DNA from: Luidia sarsii
Taxonomy: Eukaryota > Echinodermata > Asteroidea > Paxillosida > Luidiidae
Assembly: GCA_949987565.1 (NCBI GenBank)
Contig: OX465103.1
Coordinates: forward strand, 12,729,145 to 12,793,144
DNA: 64,000 nucleotides
Reading direction: 5' to 3'
Shown here: positions 51,143 to 62,168 of the stretch, piece by piece
How positions within the stretch are numbered: position 1 is the first letter of the stretch
Layout of the letters: each line of letters opens with the position of its first letter
Made by a program: the position numbers and the translations under genes
Notes under the pieces: generated by a model
What the model was told of the DNA's origin: nothing
Databases searched by the model: none
The model's input: the letters and a program-made list of their open reading frames with translations, nothing else

Positions 51143-51673
51143 ATGAGTTCATGCAGTATGGAGCTCATTTGGCTGGTTAGTGTCATCATGGCTGCATGTG
51201 TTCATGCCCAGCATTGCCAGCCTCGTCAAGAAGGATTTGGTAATTCTTGCTACCAGCTGCTGGATGGGACAATGACTTGGGGAGAAGCATCTCAAGCCTG
51301 CTCTGACATGGGAGGTGGCTTGGTGGTTCCAGACTCCTTCAGTGAAAATCAGTTCATCGGGGAGATGTTCCAAAGGAAAGTGCCTAGCGGTTATCTTTGG
51401 ATTGGCTGCACTTACCAGGAGGAAGGCAAGTGGGTGAAATCTGGTGATGAGGCAGGCCAGAAGTGCACCTACACCAACTGGGCAGATGGGCAGCCTGATA
51501 ATGCTGGCACTGGAGAAGACTGTGCTCATAAGTATTATCCAGATGATCTCTGGAATGATGTACCTTGTTCCCATAAAAATTATGGGATGTGTAAGTTCAC
51601 CATCTGTCCCTCTTCAAGCCCAAAGATGACCTGCCTGCAGGCTGATGCCAACGGCCGTTTCACTGGCCAATAA
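51143..51673 (+). CDS. Secreted C-type lectin 1 (QPD type), intronless
   Basis: 176 residues. The signal peptide (MELIWLVSVIMAACVHAQ) starts at the second Met; the first Met is conserved in all copies and was chosen as start. A single C-type lectin domain follows: hairpin CQP...GNSCYQL (extra N-terminal Cys pair), WIGC, QPDN at the calcium/sugar site (QPD usually means galactose-type binding), DDLWND, then GMCKF. A tail CPSSSPKMTC follows. Ten cysteines in the mature part. Likely an extracellular sugar-binding or immune-recognition protein; ligand unknown. TYQEEGKW lacks one Glu relative to lectins 3 and 5. The whole domain is in one exon. Confidence 0.93.
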   Translation: MSSCSMELIWLVSVIMAACVHAQHCQPRQEGFGNSCYQLLDGTMTWGEASQACSDMGGGLVVPDSFSENQFIGEMFQRKVPSGYLWIGCTYQEEGKWVKSGDEAGQKCTYTNWADGQPDNAGTGEDCAHKYYPDDLWNDVPCSHKNYGMCKFTICPSSSPKMTCLQADANGRFTGQ

Positions 51674-53680
51674 CTGACCAGTCACAGCAACAAGGAGTTT
51701 TGAACAATAACTCAACAAAGAGTCAACAAATAGACAGGCTTCATGAACTGAACTTTACTCACACCCAAGTCAACTATGTATGGACATGGACAGCAATCAT
51801 GAAAGGTGAATATCATTAGGAAAATATTTGATTCGAACATACGTTTACTACAAATATGAATTTGTGCATTTTTATGTGGATAAGGTTTTAAAACTCATCA
51901 TTGATAGGTGTACAGATATATAATCATTGGAAAGAATAATTAATAGTTTTTCCAAGTCGTTGCTATTGCTGATGAGCACTGATAGCAAAAGGGGCAAATT
52001 GATTTGTGCATTCAAACATCTCATGGGCATTCTTTAAACTAGTCATTGTGTGGATCATTTGCAACCAGTTAGAAATTCAAACTATAACAATCTGGTTATG
52101 TGTAACTATGAAGGAAGATACTTGGAGACAAAACACATGTACACACATGTACGGACACACACTGTTGTGTGAGGCATGGCAGCGGCGTGGCATGCACTGT
52201 GTGCACAGTTGGGATGGGGTGTGGTAATACCGGTGTGCCATGGTTTGCATGCATATGGCCTGGATCTCTTGATGGTTCTCAGCAATGCCTGCAAACCTCA
52301 TTACAATAACAAAGGGAACGCCCCATATGAAAACTGATTACTATTGGTCATAATGCATGACGTGTATGTAGTCACGTTTGATAAATGTATGAATTATGCA
52401 TGATTTCCAAGTGGCGCAACTATGGGTTTGTGTGCAATGTGTACAGTATAGCTTGACTGCATATGAGCCCCACCCCAATTTTTGAGTCTTGTGATTGGCC
52501 GAGAGATCACCTTGGACAAGTCTAGCTAACAGTAACAGCAGAAGCAAACATTTTGCTTGGGAAAAGCATATTTCAACAGAAAGGAAGACAAATTAATTTT
52601 CTTCACTAAGAATCTCCCGCATTTGCTATAGGAGAGTATGAATTTTTTAAGCCAAGAAAATGGCGCCACTAAGAAAGAAATTTGTTGTCATGAATTCTGA
52701 GTAATTGGAACCCCGATCAATCAGTTGACAAAATAGTAATGATGGGAAAATGTTTAGAACTGTGCAAGGCCAATTTACATTTTGATGGGTTACACACAAG
52801 TTGAAAGAACATTAAAGTTTCTCCTGCCCAGCCATTGTTGAGGCTATGACCAATCTTTCCTCTTTTCCTTGTTCACACTTCTTCTGCTCTTTGAGCTTCA
52901 AGTGTTCATCATGAAAGGTGAATATCGTTTGGCAAATATTTCAGCCAGAGAGAGGACTAGTCAGGAAAAGGGAATTTGGACATTGTCTTGTGAACAGTAA
53001 AGGTTTAAAGCTTTCAGAGTGTATATTATCATATTGAGGAATAAGATTTTCAAATGTATAGTAATAGATGACATTTTTTTGGGCATTGGAAATATAAGAA
53101 GCAGAATCAGGAAAAGGGAAAAATATCTTGTGGGATTTTTTTTAATATCATTCAATGTTTTCATCATTTGTGTACAGTAAGATTACAAACCCTTCATTCA
53201 GTATCAATGATTTATTTGTAAATATCCGTACTTGGTGTTTCAAGATCATATCCAGATTTGTTCTCATTCTGGATGTTTTGGAGCACTTGTAGAACAAAAT
53301 TAGATGAATATTCTTTTGCACCATTTACATTTCTCAGTGTGATTTTTAAAAATCAATCAGTTATTGCTTTTTAATCATAATAATGAATTTTTCTCACATC
53401 ATCAGTGTTTCTATGTATCTTTTGGAGAAAAAAAGCTAAAGCTAATATTTGCTTTTTGAAAATTTTCAAAATGTTTTAAAATAATGGTCAATATTGTGAT
53501 TTGAGGTAGATGCATATGGTTGGACTCTTCAGAGTGTATCGTGCATTTAAAGAATTATTGGGGATTTTGAATTCACAGTGTTTGCACAATAGCAGAGTTT
53601 AGAGTGTCAAGAAAAAGGAGCTAAAAATAGTTTGACTTTTGCAAATGTCTTTTCATAATCATGTCTTTTCATCTTTTAAA
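51674..53680. other. Spacer between lectins 1 and 2
   Basis: The first 140 bp (probable 3'UTR, to GAAAGGTGAATATC) and most of the following 750 bp are repeated after lectin 2. 52945-53640 recurs after lectin 3 at 60180-60830. AT-rich, with no further gene. Confidence 0.65.
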
Positions 53681-53785
53681 ATGAAATTTGGAATTCAGTT
53701 AACTGAAGCAGGCAAGATAAGTGGGTGAGGTCTACTGATGAGGCGGGCCAGGAATGCAAACAATGGGAATACTGGCATTTTCTAA
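53681..53785 (+). pseudogene. Decayed C-type lectin fragment (relic 2)
   Basis: Near-identical to the relic at 50361 (GGCAAGATAAGTGGGTGAGG; GATGAGGCGGGCCAGGAATG), so it was copied along with the duplication unit. It lies 850 bp upstream of lectin 2. Confidence 0.68.
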
Positions 53786-54323
53786 TTTCCCAATGATATA
53801 TATCTATGCACACCAGTTGACATGCCATTTGCCTTTCCCCTACTTAGCAAATAGCCATGGAAGAGCACTTCCACTCTTGCATGGTAGTTGTTATGGCAAC
53901 TTCTCCCTTAATAAGCTGTCACAATAGAATGCTTGCTGCTTGTGCCAAACCTTTGGAAGTGGAGGCATGTGCTTGATTAAAAAGGAGAAGAATTACTTTT
54001 TTTTAATTATTGGCACAACTCAGCATCAGACACGGTGTCTGAACAGGGACCCTAACAATGACCAAAATGGCTTCCAACAAAGAGGAGGCTTGCATCTTTT
54101 GCTTACCAACAGAGGGTAAAGAAATTGGAAGGCAGGTTGTACATGGTCTGATGGGAAGAGGACGTGGCAGGCAGCCATCAGTGGCCAACTGAGAGACTCC
54201 CTCAGGCAAAGTATCTTTACAACCAATGTCTGATTGAGATCAAAGAAATGCACTGACACAGGGAGTCAGCCAGTTCCATTTGGATGTGCATGCAACTGTA
54301 CGATAAGCATCTTTAATATGTAG

Positions 54324-54538
54324 GAGTCTGCAGCTCTCTGCAGTGTGAGAACATTGCAACACCAGACTCATCAGACATTGACAGGATTTGTGGGCAAAGG
54401 AGTAAGACTGGAAAACAACACATATCAGTGAATGCTCATCTGAGTTTTCTTTGAATGCAAGATGACTGAGTGTAGACAAGGAAATAGTGACTGGACATCA
54501 GCTGCTCAATTCAGGCTTGACTTGAAGACACCGGACAC
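54324..54538 (+). promoter_or_regulatory. Conserved upstream block of lectin 2
   Basis: 215-bp version of the shared block starting GAGTCTGCAGCTCTCTGCAG, with the CAGACTCATCAGACATTG segment that copy 1 has shortened. Confidence 0.4.
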
Positions 54539-55069
54539 ATGAGTTTCTGCAGTATGGAGCTCATTTGGCTGGTTAGTGTCATCATGGCTGCATGTGTTCA
54601 TGCCCAGCATTGCCAGCCTGGTCAAGAAGGATTTGGTAATTCTTGCTACCAGCTGCTGAATGGGACAATGACTTGGCAAAATGCGTCTCAAGCCTGCTCT
54701 GACATGGGAGGTGGCTTGGTGGTTCCAGACTCCTTCAGTGAAAATCAGTTCATCTGGGAGATGTACAAAAAGAAGCTACCCTCAAACAGTGATTTTTGGA
54801 TTGGCTGCACTGACCAGAAGGAGGAAGGCAAATGGGTGAAGTGCAGTGATGAGGCAGGCCAGGTGTGCACCTACTTCAGATGGGATACAAACCAACCAGA
54901 CAATCTTAACAATGAAGAATGTATTGAAATGTGGAAATCTGAGAACAATATGTGGAACGATGTATCTTGTTCTGCTAATGACAATTATGTGGTTTGTGAG
55001 TTTCCCTCTTCAAGCCCAAAGATGACCTGCCTGCAGGCTGATGCCAACGGCCGTTTCACTGGCCAATAA
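54539..55069 (+). CDS. Secreted C-type lectin 2 (QPD type), intronless
   Basis: 176 residues with the same signal peptide and tail as lectin 1 but a different core: IWEMYKKKLPSNSDFWIGCT, a new cysteine in WVKCSDEAGQVC, NQPDNLNNEECIEMWKSENN and MWNDVSC. QPD and WND are intact. It lacks the TIC cysteine before the tail and gains the WVKC cysteine, so the total stays at ten. A TGGACGATG-type deletion is not present and the frame is clean. Coding sequence is identical to lectin 4 over all 531 bp as far as I can compare by eye. Confidence 0.93.
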   Translation: MSFCSMELIWLVSVIMAACVHAQHCQPGQEGFGNSCYQLLNGTMTWQNASQACSDMGGGLVVPDSFSENQFIWEMYKKKLPSNSDFWIGCTDQKEEGKWVKCSDEAGQVCTYFRWDTNQPDNLNNEECIEMWKSENNMWNDVSCSANDNYVVCEFPSSSPKMTCLQADANGRFTGQ

Positions 55070-57096
55070 CTGAACAGTCACAGCAACAAGGAGTTTTGAT
55101 CAATAACTCAAAAAAGAGTCAACAAATAGACAGGCTTCATGAACTGAACTTTACTCACACCCAAGTCAACTATGTATGGACATGGACAGCAATCATGAAA
55201 GGTGAATATCATTGGGGAAAATATTTGATTCAAACTGATGTTTACTACAAATATGAATTTGTGCATTTTTATGTGGATAAGGTTTTAAAACTCATCATTG
55301 ATACATGTAGGTGTACAGATATATAATCATTGGAAAGAATAATTAATAGTTTTTCCAAGTCGTTGCCATTGCTGATGAGCACTGATAGCAAAAGGGGCAA
55401 ATTGATTTGTGCCTTCAAACATCTCATGGGCATTCTTTAAACTAGTTAATGTGTGGATCATTTGCTACCAGTTAGAAATTCAAACTATAACAATCTGGTT
55501 ATGTGAAACTATGAAGGAAGATACTTGGAGACAAAACACATGTACACACATGTACGGACACACACTGTTGTGTGAGGCAGGGCAGCGGCGTGGCATGCAC
55601 TGTATGCACAGTTGGGATGGGGTGTGGTAATACCGGTGTGCCATGGTTTGCATGCATATGGCCTGGATCTCTTGATGGTTCTCAGCAATGCCTGCAAACC
55701 TCATTACAATAACAAAGGGTACGCCCCATATAAAAAATGATTACTATTGGTCATAATGCATGACGTGTATGTAGTCACGTTAGATAAATGTATGAATTAT
55801 GCATGATTTCCTTACAAGTGGCGCACATGTGGGTTTGTGTGCAATGTGTACAGTATAGCAATATGACTGCATGTCACTGAGACCCCCCACCCCCCCATCG
55901 TGGAGTCTTGTAATTGGCTGGAGAAAAATCATCAATAATCATGACTGCAGCATAACTGCATATAGCTGAGCCTACCCATTTTCATCCCAAAGTGAATGAA
56001 AATGCAAATGAAAAAAAATTTAGATCATGGACCCAACAAGGCAGTCTTTCTATTCGAGGGCGGTCTGATGGCTGTGCGCATGCTGGGAAATGTGTACACA
56101 CACAGACTTGTATGTGGAATTGTAGTGACAAGACTTGCATGCTGTGTACAGTTGTGATCCAGTATGGTACATGTACATAGTGATAGTGGCATTGTGCCAT
56201 GAGGTTGCCTGCGTATGGCACAGATCTCTGCCAAGAGCCATACCTGAGAGACCGCCTTGGACAAGGCTAGCTAACAGTAGCAAGAAACACTTTGCTCAGG
56301 AAAAGCATATTTCATAAGAGAGGGTGACAATTTGGCTTTCTTCACTTCAGTTCAGAAAACTAAGAATCTTCTGCATTATATATAGGGTAGCCGACATTTT
56401 GTAAGCCAAGAACAGGTTTTTCAAATTTATAGATGACATTTATTTTGACATTGGAAATTTAAGAAAGGAAAGGGAGACATTTGTTTGTGCTTTGAAATAT
56501 CTTGTGGGATTATTTTAATATAATTCAATGTATTCATCATTTGTGTAAGATTTTCAAACCCTTCATTCAATGCCAATGATTTATTTGTAAATATACTTGA
56601 TGTTTTAAGATCATAGCCAGTATTTTTTTTCATTCTGGATCTTTTGGAGCACTTGTAGCAAAACAATTAGATGAAAATTCATTTGCACCATTTCAATTTC
56701 TCAGTGTGATTTAAAAAAATTAATCAGGTGTTGCTTTATGATCATAATAATGAATTAACGTTTTTCTCACATCATCAGTGTTTCTATTAACCGTTTGCAG
56801 AAAAAGTTTCAATTTATTTTTAATTTTCAAATTACCAACAGAATTACATTCTATGTGTGCATATTATTTCAGATGAAAAAAATCAAAATGTTTTGAATGA
56901 TCAATATTGTGTTTTGAGGTAGATGCATATGATAAGTCTCTTCAGAGTGTGTCATAAATTTCAAGAATTATTGAGGATTTGGAATTCACAATTTTTGGCA
57001 CATGAGTGTGAGGGAAAAGGAGCTAAAATTAATTGACTTTTGCAAATTTCTTTTCACATGTTAAATAAATGTGCGTGTCACAAAACATATACCGAC

Positions 57097-57855
57097 ATAT
57101 ACATACTCATTGGTTTGTTTTTTTACTGTTAGTCAATATGTGCTCTATCATCTATATCAAGTAGAAATCGCTGGCAGACAATTAGTTAAATGCAGGATGT
57201 GAAGTGCCACCTCAATTGAATCGTGTGTCTATGCGGGAAAAGTCCTGTGCTCTATTGCAAACAGACGTAGAAGCTGTAGCTTGCATTTTACTTTCCTCTA
57301 ATAATATCCAAGTTTCTTCCACAATTTCTATACCACTTTCTGCTCATATCCAGGGTTCTTCCCAAAGACAAAATGTCACGAGAGTCCCCCCCCCCTCTGA
57401 TCAATTTTGGGAGGATGAGCATATGCTTCATTGAATAATGGCTGGCTTCATTTGTGTGCAGTCAAGCAGGGTTGCAGAATAACAACCCTACATGTAGTGT
57501 GCGCATTAAACACCATAAATGCATGCATCACTGGTTGGATGAAGAGAAGGCGAGGGGAGGTAACAAAGACCCAAGAAGTGCGCATAAATGCCCAGACATG
57601 TAAAAGGCTACCATACAAACATCAGTGGCCAAGAGAGGCAGCATCAAATGTATGGAATATTCTACCTGTCTCCGTACTTATTTCCCATAACAGGCCTGCA
57701 ATACAAGCCTATTTCTCATGGTCCATTTTCATTGCAAGTTGCAATCTGGGTGTCACACTCACAATACATTGTACATGCATGTATGTATACACATACTCAC
57801 TGGGTTGTGTTTTTACTGTTCATCAATGTGTGCTGTATCATCTATATCAAGTAGG
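57097..57855. repeat. Segment bounded by direct repeats of about 70 bp
   Basis: CATACTCATTGGTTTG...GCTCTATCATCTATATCAAGTAG (57100-57167) is repeated at 57788-57855 as CATACTCACTGGGTTG...GCTGTATCATCTATATCAAGTAG. The roughly 620 bp between them contain only weak open frames. It may be a local duplication or a small element. Confidence 0.5.
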
Positions 57856-58198
57856 ACTCCCTCTCTGAATCCAACAGTTTGGGCATAGATTACTGCTTTG
57901 AACTCTTGGAAGCTTGATGCAGATCTACGGACTTTCAGGACACAGTAATCCACTGGTTAGCCTACCACTTCAATATGCTTACTCGTTGATGACCATGCCA
58001 GGGTACATTTTTGGAAAGCAAGCTTACTTGAACATCAATTTGTCTTCAGATTGAGGCAATATTTTCTCTACTACACAAAGACATCTACAAGAACAACTTT
58101 ACAGGTTGCTGTGATGATTCAATGGATGTTCTGCTTGGTGAAAAAAAGAGACTACATAAGAAGTCTACTTGGTAGTAAAATAAATTATTGAGAAATAG

Positions 58199-58372
58199 TA
58201 CACAAATAATGAATGTTTGTGAGTGAAATGGTAAGAATAATTTCATAAGATTACAGATAAAATGTTCCATTCCACGAAGCGAAGCCGAGTGAAATGAAAC
58301 ATTTCATACGTCACTGAATGAAATTATTCTCACCATTCCATGAATGCAAAACATTCATGATTTGTTTTATAC
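58199..58372. mobile_element. Fold-back (palindromic) element
   Basis: The left arm at 58199-58245 (CAAATAATGAATG..., GGTAAGAATAATTTCAT) is the reverse complement of the right arm at 58318-58372 (ATGAAATTATTCTCACC..., CATTCATGATTTGTTTTA), with gaps. The interior contains CCACGAAGCGAAGCCGAGTG. No coding potential. Confidence 0.65.
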
Positions 58373-58567
58373 AATACCCACATAAATCCCAGCCAGATAT
58401 TTCATCTTCTGTTAGGAGAACAAACGGTCCTTGCATATTAACCTCAGCCATTTGACAGATTTGTGTTACAAACGCAAGAGCCACCCACCATTAGAATAGT
58501 ACCATGTAATACTACACTGGTTCCCAGTCCTACATTTTATTCATGAAATAAGGGGTGGGAAGCCATG

Positions 58568-58597
58568 GAAGTTCTATTCAAGACTGAATAGAACTTC
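58568..58597. repeat. Perfect 13-bp hairpin
   Basis: GAAGTTCTATTCA, loop AGAC, TGAATAGAACTTC. The motif GAATAGAACTT recurs at 58604-58616. Confidence 0.85.
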
Positions 58598-59231
58598 TGT
58601 ACCATTGAATAGAACTTTGCCGTGAATATCGGAACAAATAACTAAGCGACATGTGATCAAGATCAACCAATCAGATGATGGGGATTCATGAGGGTCCTGT
58701 ATGATAAAATGTGTTTCTGGTCCAAATTCTATTTATCAGTGTCCCCAAATGACTATATCCAAACACAGCTTTTGTTTGATGATAATTGCCGTTTGACATT
58801 GCTTACGCCATGACCTTTTGACTAAGCAAGTGATTAATACTAATAATGATTTTTTAATAGATACCGGTAGTTATTTTTGAAGTCATCCTGCAACTATCCC
58901 CATACAACCCAGTATATCAGCCTGCTTTGCTTGGCATGTGTGATGGATCAGTACGTGCATCTCCTCAGACAGATTTCACTTTGATAGGATAGCCTTTTAT
59001 TCAATCACGGCCAATCAGAAACACGCACAATTAAGGCACTGTCAATAATCCTTCATATCACATGGATACTCTCCAGTATCCATAGTTACAGCATATTAAT
59101 TCCATCGTTCCATCGATGCTTCCAACTGGAGTCCATATTTTCAGTCTGTTTACCAGCAATTCACATTGAAGGTATTTACATGGGTTTTTGAAAACGATAT
59201 GAACAAACAGTCTGCAACTAATAATTGCATA

Positions 59232-59448
59232 GAGTCCACAGCTCTCTGCAGTGTTAGAACATTGCAACACCAGACTCATCAGACATTGACAGGATTTGTG
59301 GGCAAAGGAGTAAGACTGGAAAACAACACATATCAGTGAATGCTCATCTGAGTTTTCTTTGACTACAAAAGGACTGAGTGTAGACAAGGAAATAGTGACT
59401 GGACATCAGCTGCTCAAATCAGACTTGACAATTGAAGACACCGGACAC
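59232..59448 (+). promoter_or_regulatory. Conserved upstream block of lectin 3 (minimal shared region)
   Basis: In this copy homology to the other lectins begins only at GAGTCCACAGCTCTCTGCAG (59232), upstream of which the sequence is unrelated. It therefore defines the smallest block (217 bp) retained by all five genes, the best candidate for promoter plus 5'UTR. Confidence 0.42.
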
Positions 59449-59988
59449 ATGAGTTCTGGCAGTATGGAGCTCATTTGGCTGGTTAGTGTCATCATGGCTG
59501 CATGTGTTCATGCCCAGCATTGCCAGCCTGGTCAAGAAGGATTTGGTAATTCTTGCTACCAGCTGCTGAATGGGACAATGACTTGGCAAGATGCATCTCA
59601 AGCCTGCTCTGACATGGGAGGTGGCTTGGTGGTTCCAGACTCCTTCAGTGAAAATCAGTTCATCGGGGAGATGTTCCAAAGGAAAGTGCCTAGCGGTCGT
59701 CTTTGGATTGGCTGCACTGACCAGGAGGAGGAAGGCAAGTGGGTGAAGTCTGGTGATGAGGCAGGCCAGGAGTGTACCTACTTCAATTGGGGAGATAGGC
59801 AGCCGGATAATTATGGCAATGGGGAACACTGTGCTAATGCCGGTAATTATTATCCAGATGATCTCTGGAATGATGAATCTTGTTCATCCCAATATTATGG
59901 GATGTGTGAGTTCACCATCTGTCCCTCTTCAAGCCCAAAGATGACCTGCCTGCAGGCTGATGCCAACGGCCGTTTCACTGGCCAATAA
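59449..59988 (+). CDS. Secreted C-type lectin 3 (QPD type), intronless
   Basis: 179 residues starting at the family Met (59449). The frame is open for 30 codons upstream, but that stretch is the conserved non-coding block of the other copies. Core: FQRKVPSGRLWIGCTDQEEE, SGDEAGQECTYFNWGDRQPD, NYGNGEHCANAGNYYPDDLW and NDESC, then the TICPSSSPKMTC tail. Three residues longer than lectin 1, with the difference inside the sugar-binding loop. QPD, WND and the cysteine framework are intact. Confidence 0.93.
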   Translation: MSSGSMELIWLVSVIMAACVHAQHCQPGQEGFGNSCYQLLNGTMTWQDASQACSDMGGGLVVPDSFSENQFIGEMFQRKVPSGRLWIGCTDQEEEGKWVKSGDEAGQECTYFNWGDRQPDNYGNGEHCANAGNYYPDDLWNDESCSSQYYGMCEFTICPSSSPKMTCLQADANGRFTGQ

Positions 59989-61422
59989 CTGACCAGTCAC
60001 AGCAACAAGGAGTTTTGATAAGTAACTCAACAAAGAGTCAACAAATAGACAGGCTTCATGAACTGAACTATACTCACACCCAAGTCAACTATGTATGGAC
60101 ATGGACAGCAATCATGAAAGGTGAATATCATTAGGAAAATATTTGATTTGAACTACATGTAACTACATTTGAACTACATTTCATCCAGAGAGAGGTCTAG
60201 TCAGGAAAAGGGAATTTGGACATTGTCTTGTGAACAGTAAAGGTTTAAAGCTTTCAGAGTGTATATTATCATATTGAGGAATAAGGTTTTCAAATGTATA
60301 GTAATAGATGACATTTATTTTGGCATTGGAAATATAAGAAGCATAATCAGGAAAAGGGAAAAATAACTTGTGGGATTTTTTTAATATCATTCGATGTTTT
60401 CATCAGTTGTGTACAGTAAGATTTTCAAACCCTTCATTCAGTATCAATGATTTATTTGTAAATATCAGAACTTGGTGTTTCAAGATCATATCCAGATTTG
60501 TTCTCATTCTGGATGTTTTGGAGCACTTGTAGAACAAAATTAGATCAATATTCTTTTGCACCATTTACATTTCTCAGTGTGATTTTCAAAAATCAATCAG
60601 TTGTTGCTTTATAATCATAATAATGAATTTTTCTCATCATCAGTGTTTCGATGCATTTTTGGGAGAAAAAAGCTGAAGCAAATATTTGCATTTAAAATTT
60701 AACATTTGATTTACATTTGATGTGGGCATGTGATTTTGAAAATTTTCAAAATGTTTTAAAATTATGGTCATTTTTTATGTTGAACTGATGCATGGTAGTT
60801 TTTAGTGCTGGGCTGAAATGGAGATGAACCTCTTTTGAAATGAAATTTGGAATTTAGTTAAACTTAAGCAGGCAAGATAAGTGGGTGAGGTGTCCTGATG
60901 ACGCGGGCCAGGAATGCAAACAATGGGGAATACTGGCAATTTCTAATTTCTCAATCATATATCTATGCACACCAGTTGACATGGCATTTGCCTTTCCCCT
61001 ACTTAGCACTTTCTGAGGCCATGCAAGAGCACTTCCACACTTGCTTGGTACAGTAGTTGTTATGGCAACTTCTCCCTCAATAAAGGCTGTTACGATAGAA
61101 TGCCCATTGTATCCGCCAAACCTTTGAAAAAGCAGGCATGCGTTGGATTTACAGGAGAAGAATAGCGTGGTTAATTATTGGCACAACTCAGCATCAGACA
61201 CGGTGTCTGAACATTTTGAAGGCAGGGTGTACTTGGCCTGATGGGAAGGGGAGGTAGCTGTAAGCAATCAGGCAGCCATCAGTGGCCAACTGAGACTCCC
61301 TCGGGCAAAGTATCTTTACAACCAATGTCTGATTGAGATCAAAGCAAAGCACTGACACAGAGAGTCAGCCAGTTCCATTTGGATGTGCAGGCAACTGTAC
61401 GATAAGCATCTTTAATATGTAG
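59989..61422. other. Spacer between lectins 3 and 4
   Basis: 3' homology to the other lectin units, then 60180-60830 matching 52945-53640, relic 3 at 60840-60945 and an upstream segment (61130-61390) that matches the lectin 1 upstream sequence almost exactly. Confidence 0.65.
60840..60945 (+). pseudogene. Decayed C-type lectin fragment (relic 3)
   Basis: Third copy of the relic (GGCAAGATAAGTGGGTGAGG; GACGCGGGCCAGGAATGC), more degraded than relics 1 and 2 and again 800 bp upstream of a live lectin gene. Confidence 0.65.
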
Positions 61423-61637
61423 GAGTCTGCAGCTCTCTGCAGTGTGAGAACATTGCAACACCAGACTCATCAGACATTGACAGGATTTGTGGGCAAAGGA
61501 GTAAGACTGGAAAACAACACATATCAGTGAATGCTCATCTGAGTTTTCTTTGAATGCAAGAGGACTGAGTGTAGACAAGGAAATAGTGACTGGACATCAG
61601 CTGCTCAATTCAGGCTTGACTTGAAGACACCGGACAC
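61423..61637 (+). promoter_or_regulatory. Conserved upstream block of lectin 4
   Basis: Lectin 2-type version of the shared block; immediately upstream (before about 61390) the sequence is instead lectin 1-type. Confidence 0.4.
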
Positions 61638-62168
61638 ATGAGTTTCTGCAGTATGGAGCTCATTTGGCTGGTTAGTGTCATCATGGCTGCATGTGTTCAT
61701 GCCCAGCATTGCCAGCCTGGTCAAGAAGGATTTGGTAATTCTTGCTACCAGCTGCTGAATGGGACAATGACTTGGCAAAATGCGTCTCAAGCCTGCTCTG
61801 ACATGGGAGGTGGCTTGGTGGTTCCAGACTCCTTCAGTGAAAATCAGTTCATCTGGGAGATGTACAAAAAGAAGCTACCCTCAAACAGTGATTTTTGGAT
61901 TGGCTGCACTGACCAGAAGGAGGAAGGCAAATGGGTGAAGTGCAGTGATGAGGCAGGCCAGGTGTGCACCTACTTCAGATGGGATACAAACCAACCAGAC
62001 AATCTTAACAATGAAGAATGTATTGAAATGTGGAAATCTGAGAACAATATGTGGAACGATGTATCTTGTTCTGCTAATGACAATTATGTGGTTTGTGAGT
62101 TTCCCTCTTCAAGCCCAAAGATGACCTGCCTGCAGGCTGATGCCAACGGCCGTTTCACTGGCCAATAA
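61638..62168 (+). CDS. Secreted C-type lectin 4, coding sequence identical to lectin 2
   Basis: 176 residues with the same signal peptide, variable core (SDFWIGCTDQKEEGKW; NQPDNLNNEECIEMW) and tail as lectin 2. I see no difference in the 531-bp coding region, although neighbouring non-coding bases differ (for example GACCAGTC here versus GAACAGTC just after the stop). A possible AATAAA poly(A) signal lies at 62542. This is a recent duplication or conversion product. Confidence 0.93.
   Translation: MSFCSMELIWLVSVIMAACVHAQHCQPGQEGFGNSCYQLLNGTMTWQNASQACSDMGGGLVVPDSFSENQFIWEMYKKKLPSNSDFWIGCTDQKEEGKWVKCSDEAGQVCTYFRWDTNQPDNLNNEECIEMWKSENNMWNDVSCSANDNYVVCEFPSSSPKMTCLQADANGRFTGQ

Larger units (their letters stand above)
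55070..59231. other. Spacer between lectins 2 and 3 (longest, 4.2 kb)
   Basis: Homologous to the lectin 1 downstream region to about 57060, with an extra segment of about 300 bp at 55925-56240 that resembles a diverged copy of the preceding sequence. Then comes a block bounded by direct repeats (57097-57855), a fold-back element (58199-58372) and a perfect hairpin (58568-58597). No convincing gene. Confidence 0.55.

Noticed and set aside
51149..51574. Minus-strand frames opposite the lectin coding sequences
   Set aside because: Shadows of the lectin genes on the other strand. The plus frame has signal peptide, cysteine framework, QPD and WND.
57431..57868. 145-aa plus-strand frame possibly from a LINE (NVWNILP-like motif)
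   Set aside because: A single weak motif, no other reverse-transcriptase signature, and much of it overlaps the local direct repeat.
59359..59448. N-terminal 30-residue extension of lectin 3
   Set aside because: The stretch is part of the upstream block that is interrupted by stops in the other lectins, and the signal peptide would become internal.
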